From positions 1 to 10,877 of the forward strand of contig JAKEHX010000257.1 of the NCBI GenBank assembly GCA_022614795.1: DNA of 10,877 bases, in the 5' to 3' direction. A program made the position numbers and the translations under genes. The notes below the pieces were generated by a model, which was not told the DNA's origin, searched no databases, and saw nothing but the letters and a program-made list of their open reading frames with translations. Below are positions 6,186-10,877 of this stretch, piece by piece. Source of the stretch: Planctomycetaceae bacterium (GTDB lineage Bacteria; Planctomycetota; Planctomycetia; Pirellulales; Pirellulaceae). How positions within the stretch are numbered: position 1 is the stretch's first letter; the number at the start of each line of letters is the position of its first letter.

Positions 6186-6475
6186 GGCAGGCTTCCCGCC
6201 TGCCATAAGTAGGCCCAGACTCCGTCTGGGCCAGGGAGATGAAAGAGGCAGAGTTTCAAGTTACATCTGTCCCTCACGGAGTGAGGGACTACTTGTGCTC
6301 GGTCCCAAGCTCTGCTTGGGACCACAGGAATCGAAGCTCTGCTTCGCGATTCACCGGGAAGCAGAGCTTCCAAGTCGTGCGTTCCCAAGCAGAGCTTGGG
6401 AACGAGAGGTATGGTTTTTATGGCAGGGTAAACCTGCCCCACTTCAACAGACGGCACACGGAGTGTGCCTACTAC
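6186..6475. repeat. Dense cluster of about ten short hairpins
   Basis: The whole intergenic gap (6174-6480) is hairpins. In order: 6186-6204 (GGCAGGC/GCCTGCC, loop TTCCC); 6209-6231 and 6270-6292 (see REPIN entry); 6301-6323 (10-bp stem, loop TCT); 6332-6346 (CGAAGC/GCTTCG, loop TCT); 6357-6371 (GGAAGC/GCTTCC, loop AGA); 6381-6403 (10-bp stem, loop AGA); 6422-6438 (GGCAGG/CCTGCC); 6453-6469 (GGCACAC/GTGTGCC, loop GGA) followed by CTACTAC. The cluster is open in the frame of the next gene from 6295, but that is translation of repeat, not protein. Confidence 0.92.
6209..6292. repeat. REPIN-like pair of GTAG hairpins (TCC loop)
   Basis: Left: GTAG (6209-6212), stem GCCCAGAC (6213-6220), loop TCC, stem GTCTGGGC (6224-6231). 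Right, inverted: stem TCCCTCAC (6270-6277), loop GGA, stem GTGAGGGA (6281-6288), then CTAC (6289-6292). The two stems differ in sequence apart from the loop-proximal AC/GT, yet both are perfect 8-bp helices and both abut GTAG, facing outward. Confidence 0.85.
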
Positions 6476-6480
6476 TTAAG

Positions 6481-7188
6481 ATGACCGACCGACAGCGTGC
6501 TCAAGAAGTCCTTCGACAGGCCCGCGAAATCCTCGCCGAGCGGCTCACCGAATTGGTGCTCGCGCAGGGCGAGGAAATCCTGGCCGACGCCCGCGGCGAG
6601 TCGTACATGAACGAGATCGAGTCGCTCTACGAGCAGGTCGGTATGAAGCTGGCCCACCTTGGGCAGATCATCTCGCACCTGCCGGCCGAACCGATCGAGC
6701 CGGTTGCCACGACGGCCGCCGCGCATCACACGCCCGACGAGACCTTCAGCCTGGCAACCGAACCGACGCCCAGTGCCGACGCCGTGACCGAGGACACACT
6801 GCCCGCGATCGAGGGGCCGGTTTATGTCGCCGCGCCGGCCCTGCCGCCCCCTGGCGGTGCTCCCAGCTCGCGGGCCCGCGCCACGCAGCTTTCGCTCCAG
6901 GCCTTCGCCGCTCAAATCCAGACGGGCGACCTCCTGTCTGCCGGCCGTACGCTCGGGGCCCTGTTCGAGCTCGATGAGCCGCGGGCCGTCGCCTGTGCGG
7001 CCACGTTCGCCCAGCGCGTCCGCTCCGACGCCGGCTTCTTCCGCCGCGTCATGCAGCTTCGCAGCCAGGTCCAGGCCGGCGACGAGCAGCGCGTCCGGGC
7101 CCTGTTGGGCGACTGCTTCGGCTTCTCGCGGCTGGAAGCGCAGGAAGTCCTCACGGTTCTCAGGCGGCGATTGCGACTGGAGGATTAA
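6481..7188 (+). CDS. Hypothetical protein with helical ends and a Pro/Ala linker
   Basis: 235 residues from ATG 6481, the first methionine after the hairpin cluster. Residues 1-66 are a charged, probably helical domain (RAQEVLRQAREILAERLTEL, then GESYMNEIESLYEQVG). Residues 67-133 are a low-complexity Pro/Ala/Thr/Glu linker. Residues 135-232 form a second helical domain (ATQLSLQAFAAQIQTGDLLS ... FFRRVMQLRSQV) ending in an Arg-rich helix. There is no signal peptide, membrane helix or catalytic motif that I can recognise, and I assign no function. Its TAA stop overlaps the ATG of the next small gene by one base (TAATG), so the two are very likely co-transcribed and translationally coupled. Confidence 0.75.
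   Translation: MTDRQRAQEVLRQAREILAERLTELVLAQGEEILADARGESYMNEIESLYEQVGMKLAHLGQIISHLPAEPIEPVATTAAAHHTPDETFSLATEPTPSADAVTEDTLPAIEGPVYVAAPALPPPGGAPSSRARATQLSLQAFAAQIQTGDLLSAGRTLGALFELDEPRAVACAATFAQRVRSDAGFFRRVMQLRSQVQAGDEQRVRALLGDCFGFSRLEAQEVLTVLRRRLRLED
7179..7184 (+). promoter_or_regulatory. Shine-Dalgarno GGAGGA of the 56-aa gene
   Basis: GGAGGA lies in the last codons of the preceding gene, three bases before ATG 7188. It is the clearest Shine-Dalgarno in the window, although the spacing is short, and supports the small gene and its start. Confidence 0.6.
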
Positions 7189-7358
7189 TGGACGGCAAAG
7201 CCAAAAAGCGGCTCGAAGTCATCCGCCAGAAGCTGCTACTGCTTAAGCAGAGGCTGGCCGGGGCCAAGAGGCAGGACGACGAGCCGGGCGAAGTCAAGAG
7301 GTACGAGCAGGAGATCGCCGCCCTGGAAGCTGAAGCGGCCAAGCTGCGCTCGGCGTAG
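7188..7358 (+). CDS. Small coiled-coil protein (56 aa)
   Basis: 56 residues, starting MDGKAKKRLEVIRQKLLLLK and ending in AAKLRSA. It has two amphipathic Leu/Lys/Glu-rich helices (about 5-27 and 34-55) separated by an acidic DDEPGE turn, suggesting a helical hairpin or short coiled coil. It is basic at the start, with no Cys or signal peptide. Start overlap with the 235-aa gene and a GGAGGA ribosome-binding site make it a credible gene despite its size. The TAG stop is part of a GTAG (7355-7358) that precedes a hairpin. Function is unknown; a partner or chaperone of the upstream product is a reasonable guess from the coupling only. Confidence 0.72.
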   Translation: MDGKAKKRLEVIRQKLLLLKQRLAGAKRQDDEPGEVKRYEQEIAALEAEAAKLRSA

Positions 7359-7380
7359 TGGGACAGGCTTCCAGCCTGCC
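7355..7380 (+). repeat. GTAG plus CAGGC hairpin between convergent genes
   Basis: GTAG (7355-7358) is followed three bases later by an imperfect 7-bp stem whose core is CAGGC (7364-7368) / GCCTG (7374-7378) with loop TTCCA. It is the same type as 6186-6204 (loop TTCCC). It fills the 24-bp gap between two convergent genes and could serve both as a transcript end, although no T-tract is present. Confidence 0.65.
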
Positions 7381-7382
7381 AA

Positions 7383-7760
7383 CTATGCAAAATCCGCAGG
7401 CGACATCCCCACCGCCACGATGCTGCACGCCTGCACGACGTTCAGCCCCTGAGCCTCGGCCGCTGCGACCAGCTCGTCGCTCTCGCTCCCCGGATTGAGC
7501 CACAATTCGTCGCAGCCGCGGGCGACAATCTCCGGCAGCACTTTCAAGCCCACGGCGGGGGGCAAATAGACGCTGATCCGGTCGAGCTTCAAGCCACTGG
7601 GAATCGCAGCGAGCGAAGGATAAGCCTGAATCCCTTCGATCTCCTCGGCCTTGGGGTTGACTGGATACACGTGGTAACCACGGGCCTGAAACGCCCGGAC
7701 GGCCTTGTTGCCGAATTTGCTGCGATCGGTTGAAGCACCGAGGATGGCGACGGTGGGCAT
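7383..7760 (-). CDS. CoA-binding domain protein (YccU-like)
   Basis: 125 residues, almost exactly one CoA-binding (CoA_binding_2) Rossmann domain. It opens with TVAILGASTDRSKFGNKAVR, the nucleotide-binding strand-loop-helix, then YHVYPVNPKAEEIEGIQAYP, a middle strand RISVYLPPAV, the motif ELWLNPGSESDELV and, near the end, VVQACSIVAVG with Cys112 where the family often has a conserved Cys. Stand-alone members resemble the N-terminal part of acyl-CoA synthetases and bind CoA; their biological role is poorly known. It is the last of three minus-strand genes (M81 metallopeptidase, FAH-family enzyme, this). The start follows a CCCTAGC-type array on its coding strand. Confidence 0.9.
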   Translation of the reverse strand: MPTVAILGASTDRSKFGNKAVRAFQARGYHVYPVNPKAEEIEGIQAYPSLAAIPSGLKLDRISVYLPPAVGLKVLPEIVARGCDELWLNPGSESDELVAAAEAQGLNVVQACSIVAVGMSPADFA

Positions 7761-7766
7761 TGAAGG

Positions 7767-7941
7767 GGCTAGGGCTGGGGGTTAGGGCTAGGACGGAGTG
7801 ACGGAGGGAAGGAGGGACGGAGTGAAGAAAGGAGGTTTCGGCAAACAATCTGATTTCACGGCTCTGTCCCTCCGTCCCTCCGTCTCTCCGTCTCTCCTTC
7901 ACTCTGTCTCTCTGTCCATCCGTCTCTCCGTCTCTCCTTCA
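7767..7941. repeat. Composite repeat: GCTAGGG heptamers plus octamer inverted arms
   Basis: 7767-7793 is the heptamer block (GGCTAGG, GCTGGGG, GTTAGGG, CTAGGA), lying directly upstream of the CoA-binding gene start. Next comes a purine-rich octamer arm of ACGGAGTG/ACGGAGGG-like units (about 7793-7832), a 30-bp spacer, and a pyrimidine-rich arm of CCGTCTCT/CCTTCACT-like octamers (about 7863-7941). The arms are roughly reverse complements, so the gap can fold into a long imperfect hairpin. The TGA stop of the FAH-family gene lies in the last octamer unit. Confidence 0.85.
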
Positions 7942-8742
7942 CGCTTCATCCACCACCGGATTTGTCAGCTTTCCGATCTTCTCAATCTCCACCGTGATCG
8001 TATCGCCGTGCTTCAGAAACACCGGCGGCTTGCGGGCGGCGCCGACGCCGTGCGGCGTGCCGGTCATGATCACGGTGCCGGGCAAGAGCGTCGTGCTCCC
8101 GCTCAAAAAGGCGATCAGCGTCCGCACGTCGAAGATCATGTCCTCGGTCGTCCAGTCCTGCATTGTCTGGCCGTTGAGGACCGTCTTGATCGACAGGGCG
8201 TTGGGATTGGGAATCTCGTCTTTGGTCAGCAGGCACGGACCCAGTGGGGCGAACGTGTCAAAGGTCTTGCCGCGGCACCACTGCGACCCGCCAAAATCCT
8301 TCTGCCAGTCACGGGCCGAGACGTCGTTGCCGCAGGTGTAGCCCAGCACGAAGTCCAGCGCCGACTCTTTCGTCGCATTCTTGCATTTTTTGCCGATCAC
8401 CACGGCCAACTCGCACTCGTAATCGACCTGCGTGCTTTTGAGCTTCGTCGGCAGGACGATCGGCTCGCCCGGGTTCTGCACTGCCCCCGGCGACTTCATG
8501 AACAGAACGGGCCACTGCGGAATGGGCGACTTTCCCTCCTCGGCGTGTTTGCGGTAGTTGAGGCCGATGCACAGGATCGCCGCCGGCTTCACGGGCGCCA
8601 GCAGCTTGGCCACCTTTGCCTTGCGGCTGGAAACCGTAAATTGCCCCACCAGATCGCCGTCGATCTCCAGGGCCGAGCCGTCCGGCTGCTGGCTGGCGTA
8701 ACGAATCTGACCGGCAGGCTCGGCGTAGCGGATGAGGCGCAT
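7939..8742 (-). CDS. Fumarylacetoacetate hydrolase (FAH) family enzyme
   Basis: 267 residues. The N-terminal part (1-50) is a small lid-like domain; the FAH fold follows, with ILCIGLNYRKHAEE (His66 in the catalytic region), PVLFMKSPGAVQNPGEPI, and the metal-ligand segment DYECELAVVIGKK with Glu109 and Glu111. GYTCGNDVSARDWQ supplies Asp140, and CRGKTFDTFAPLGP and TVIMTGTPHGVG complete the signature. Members cleave C-C bonds or isomerise/decarboxylate 2-oxo acids with a divalent metal (fumarylpyruvate hydrolases, oxaloacetate decarboxylases, 2-hydroxyhepta-2,4-diene-1,7-dioate isomerases); the substrate cannot be chosen here. It lies between the M81 metallopeptidase and CoA-binding genes on the same strand, with repeat-filled gaps of 157 and 178 bp. 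Confidence 0.94.
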   Translation of the reverse strand: MRLIRYAEPAGQIRYASQQPDGSALEIDGDLVGQFTVSSRKAKVAKLLAPVKPAAILCIGLNYRKHAEEGKSPIPQWPVLFMKSPGAVQNPGEPIVLPTKLKSTQVDYECELAVVIGKKCKNATKESALDFVLGYTCGNDVSARDWQKDFGGSQWCRGKTFDTFAPLGPCLLTKDEIPNPNALSIKTVLNGQTMQDWTTEDMIFDVRTLIAFLSGSTTLLPGTVIMTGTPHGVGAARKPPVFLKHGDTITVEIEKIGKLTNPVVDEA

Positions 8743-8750
8743 GAGAGAGG

Positions 8751-8899
8751 GCTAGGGAAAAGGGCTGGGGGCTAGGGGAGTTGCGATACCTATGTTGGCT
8801 TCATGAAGAAGTAATCGCAAGACGGAGGGACAGAGAGACGGAGGGACAGAGGGATGTCTCTCCGTCTCTCTGTCTCTCCGTCTCTCCGTCGCCCTAGCC
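8751..8899. repeat. Nested inverted composite repeat
   Basis: From left to right: a G-rich heptamer block (GCTAGGG, AAAAGGG, CTGGGGG, CTAGGGG; 8751-8778); a spacer bounded by TTGCGAT (8781-8787) and ATCGCAA (8814-8820) with the palindrome CTTCATGAAG inside (8799-8808); a purine octamer arm (8821-8853) and a pyrimidine octamer arm (8857-8890) separated by ATG; and a C-rich CCCTAGC block (8891-8899 and beyond). Arms pair in the order outer heptamers, inner octamers. Most mismatches in the octamer stem are C/T changes that still allow G-U pairing. The left block abuts the FAH-family start, and the right block overlaps the M81 gene's stop. Confidence 0.85.
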
Positions 8900-10393
8900 C
8901 TAGCCCCTCGCCCCAGCCCTCCACTCCGCGTCCCGTTCAAACGGAAACATCGGCCGCCGCCGCCGCTCATAGTGGAATTCTGCCAGATCGGCCGCCGTGC
9001 AGCCGGGCGTATTGACCCGCAAGAACGTGCGGCAAACCTCTCGATAGGCCGCGATCGGAGCGTTCACCCCCTTGGTGACGATCAGATGGAACTCGGCCGG
9101 GTTCAGGCCGCAACTGGTGATTTGCCGCAGGCTGAACGGCGGCGTCCGCCGGCTGGTGAGGACGATCGTCAGGCCCGTGTCGGTGCGGACGACTGCCGTG
9201 CGGCCCTGGTCGTAGGAACCGATGCCCCCATGCCGCGGGTGCGGCTCTTCGAATTTGCCGTCGAACATTCCTTGCACCGTCGCCTCGCACGCCAGCGGCG
9301 GTCCGTGCAGCTTGTCGGTCTTGCCCCCCACGCGGAACAGCCCCGTCCCCCATTCGCCAATCGCCTCGGCCATGGCGACCGACTCGGGATCGCAAAGTAC
9401 GACCAGCCCCTTGGGCAGCTTCCGCTCGTGAATCGCTTGGGCCAGCAGCGTGCCGTCGCCCGGCGAGCCGCCGCCTACGTTGTCCCCCATGTCGAGCAAA
9501 CAGACCGGCCCGCTCAGGCTCGCAGACTTGTCGAGCGCCCCCTCGATGCTCAGAAATTCCCCTTCGAACTCCTTGCGATGTTCCCACAGGTATCCCGCCA
9601 GCTCATCGGCCAACTGCCGGGCCAAGGCCGGCTCGTTGTCGGTCACGACGATCACGCTGCTTCCCATTTCCGGCACATCGGCATAGGGAAACCCCAGCAT
9701 GATGCTGTTGCTGACCACGCGGTCGTCCGCCAGTTGCTCGTCGGCCCGGCGATAGAGCGATACGCACGGCTCTTCGGCCGTGTGCTGCTTTTCGATATTG
9801 ATCGCCAGCGGCGGAAAGGCGGCGGCCATCTTCGGCTTGACGTGCCCCCGCAGCGTGCGGCAGATCAGCCGGGCGGCGTCGATGCCGCGGGCCCGCTGGT
9901 CCAGATGCGGATTCGTGCGATACGCGATCAGCGCATCGCAAGCTTGGGCCATGGCCGGCGACAGATTCCCATGCGGATCGAGCGTGCCGATGATCGGTCG
10001 ATCCGGCCCCAGCTGCCGCCGAACTTCACTTAGCCAGTGGCCATCGACGTCTGGCCACGGCTCGCTCACGGTGGCCCCGTGCGGCGCGACCAAAAGGCCG
10101 TCGATCGGGCCAGCCGCATCCATCGCCGCCAGCATCATGTGCATGAGAGTCTCAATCGCCGGCTTCTCGACGACGCCAAACGGCAACGCCCGGGCGGCGA
10201 AGATCGGCACCGCCTCGGCCTGCTCTCCTTCAAGGGCATGCAGCATGCCCCCTACTTCGTGGTGGGTCCCCGCCAGGCGGTCGCGCATCGCCTCGCCGGT
10301 GACCAGCAGCTCCTCTTCAAAGTGGGCCAGTCGCGTCGGCTGCGCGATGAACGTGTTCGATTCCTGGAGCAGGGCAATGATGCCGATCCGCAT
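8900..10393 (-). CDS. M81 family metallopeptidase (MlrC / microcystinase C-like)
   Basis: 497 residues, the usual length for the family. It starts with RIGIIALLQESNTF, typical of MlrC N-termini. Expected zinc ligands are visible as GTLDPHGNLS (Asp139, His141) and RTNPHLDQR (His163), with the D-x-H...H spacing of MlrC. APHGATV precedes them. The C-terminal domain has LLDMGDNVGGGSPGDGT and the family ending with VNTPGCTAADL. MlrC itself cleaves linearised microcystin breakdown products, but most family members have unknown substrates, so a general metallo-amidase or peptidase is the safe call. The start ATG 10393 has a modest GAGG six bases upstream. The last six residues (RAGARG) and the TAG stop are encoded by the GCTAGGG-type repeat, so the original C-terminus was probably near ERDAEW. 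It is the likely first gene of the minus-strand trio. Confidence 0.93.
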   Translation of the reverse strand: MRIGIIALLQESNTFIAQPTRLAHFEEELLVTGEAMRDRLAGTHHEVGGMLHALEGEQAEAVPIFAARALPFGVVEKPAIETLMHMMLAAMDAAGPIDGLLVAPHGATVSEPWPDVDGHWLSEVRRQLGPDRPIIGTLDPHGNLSPAMAQACDALIAYRTNPHLDQRARGIDAARLICRTLRGHVKPKMAAAFPPLAINIEKQHTAEEPCVSLYRRADEQLADDRVVSNSIMLGFPYADVPEMGSSVIVVTDNEPALARQLADELAGYLWEHRKEFEGEFLSIEGALDKSASLSGPVCLLDMGDNVGGGSPGDGTLLAQAIHERKLPKGLVVLCDPESVAMAEAIGEWGTGLFRVGGKTDKLHGPPLACEATVQGMFDGKFEEPHPRHGGIGSYDQGRTAVVRTDTGLTIVLTSRRTPPFSLRQITSCGLNPAEFHLIVTKGVNAPIAAYREVCRTFLRVNTPGCTAADLAEFHYERRRRPMFPFERDAEWRAGARG

Positions 10394-10501
10394 GGCAAGC
10401 CTCAGCAGGGCGAGAGCCTGCTCAGCTTAGCAGAACGGCAGGCCGGGCACCGCCTTCGGTCGTTTGTGGTGCGGCCGTCTCGGCTGTACATACTTCGGTG
10501 C

Positions 10502-10550
10502 AGGGCCATTCATGGCCCTTTGCCTGGTTAGGCCCGCCGTTTACGGCGGG
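10502..10550. repeat. Two hairpins in the divergent intergenic region
   Basis: AGGGCCA (10502-10508) / TGGCCCT (10513-10519) with loop TTCA, and CCCGCCG (10533-10539) / CGGCGGG (10544-10550) with loop TTTA. Both stems are perfect 7-bp helices. They lie in the 285-bp gap between the divergent M81 and sigma-factor genes, which must hold both promoters; I see no convincing -35/-10 pair in it. A weaker stem, AGCAGG with CCTGCT, lies near the M81 start (about 10404-10422). Confidence 0.75.
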
Positions 10551-10678
10551 TTCGACTGACGAACCAAAAAGGGAGCGATTCGGTTCGGGCCGTGGTAAAA
10601 TGGCCCCGCAAGGATTTTCCGCCTTTTGCGCGCACATCCCGCCCCGAATCTCCGCCTTGTTCTAGGACACGTTCCCTC

Positions 10679-10877
10679 ATGCCCTCCGACGGTGACGCCG
10701 CGACGCTGGATCGCTATCGCGGCTACCTGCACCTGCTCGCCTCCCTGGATCTGGACCCTGGCCTCCAAGGCAAGCTGGATATCTCGGGAGTCGTGCAGCA
10801 GACGCTGCTGGAGGCCCATCAGGGGCGCGAGCAGTTTCGCGGCGAAGGCGATGACGCCCTGGCCAACTGGCTGCGGC
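10679..10877 (+). CDS. ECF-like sigma-70 factor, planctomycete type, 3' truncated by window end
   Basis: Only the first 66 codons are present. After a short N-terminus the protein reads RYRGYLHLLASLDLDPGLQG, KLDISGVVQQTLLEAHQG and REQFRGEGDDALANWLR. These match sigma region 2.1-2.2, and the wording (R-G-Y-L-x-L-L-A, L-D-x-S-x-V-V-Q-Q-T-L-L-x-A-H) is what I know from the planctomycete-specific sigma-70 subfamily. It should direct RNA polymerase to a dedicated promoter set; regions 2.3 to 4 lie outside the window, so targets and any anti-sigma or kinase partner cannot be seen. ATG 10679 follows a weak AGGA at 10664-10667. The gene is divergent from the M81 metallopeptidase gene. Confidence 0.88.
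   Translation, partial: MPSDGDAATLDRYRGYLHLLASLDLDPGLQGKLDISGVVQQTLLEAHQGREQFRGEGDDALANWLR

Noticed and set aside
6295..6480. N-terminal extension of the 235-aa protein
   Set aside because: The 62 extra codons translate hairpin repeats; the ATG at 6481 begins a normal protein sequence.
7798..8775. 325-codon + strand frame covering the octamer arms and the antisense of the FAH-family gene
   Set aside because: Starts in Ser/Leu/Arg/Pro repeat translation and continues as an antisense shadow.
8781..8820. Promoter upstream of the FAH-family gene (TTGCGA as -35 on the minus strand)
   Set aside because: No acceptable -10 box at 16-19 bp; the TTGCGAT/ATCGCAA pair is better described as an inverted repeat.
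8972..10033. 353-codon + strand frame opposite the M81 gene
   Set aside because: Low-complexity Arg/Gln/Val composition typical of antisense frames; the minus frame has complete M81 motifs.

Overview
The window looks like an accessory-free stretch of a high-GC planctomycete chromosome, most likely Pirellulales-like. This is inferred from three things: the truncated sigma factor at the right edge, which has the look of the planctomycete-specific sigma-70 family; several planctomycete-style hypothetical membrane and lipoproteins; and intergenic DNA that is unusually full of heptamer and octamer tandem repeats and short perfect hairpins. I see no transposase, phage, defence or CRISPR module.

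Layout. Left part (1-3526, + strand): the possible 3' tail of a gene, a 20-unit heptamer array, a lipoprotein gene, a multi-pass membrane protein gene and a GT4-type glycosyltransferase gene. The glycosyltransferase gene converges on and overlaps a tRNA-Leu(CAG) gene on the other strand. Middle (3600-7360): a rhodanese-domain gene (-) divergent from a CCA-adding-type tRNA nucleotidyltransferase gene (+); a four-helix membrane protein gene (+); a 290-bp cluster of about ten hairpins; and a coupled pair of unrecognised genes (235 aa, then 56 aa) whose stop and start overlap. Right part (7383-10393, - strand): genes for an M81/MlrC-type metallopeptidase, a fumarylacetoacetate hydrolase-family enzyme and a small CoA-binding protein, in that transcription order, separated by giant inverted repeats. 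Divergent from them, an ECF-type sigma factor gene runs off the end.

The genes do not form one obvious pathway. The clearest functional link is the tRNA-Leu gene without an encoded CCA end lying about 600 bp from a CCA-adding-type enzyme gene. The FAH-family and M81 enzymes could be co-transcribed and both suggest small-molecule or peptide degradation, but substrates cannot be read from sequence.

The most interesting layer is non-coding. (1) Heptamer arrays abut the start codons of six genes on both strands, always with the C/pyrimidine-rich strand as the coding strand and with no Shine-Dalgarno. (2) Several hairpins have the architecture GTAG + perfect stem + fixed short loop, in at least two loop classes (GCCA and TCC), with stems that differ by compensatory changes; two pairs are arranged head to head like REPINs. 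(3) The repeats enter genes: one heptamer array is translated in frame inside the glycosyltransferase, and several stop codons are supplied by repeat sequence. No REP-associated transposase (RAYT) lies in the window.
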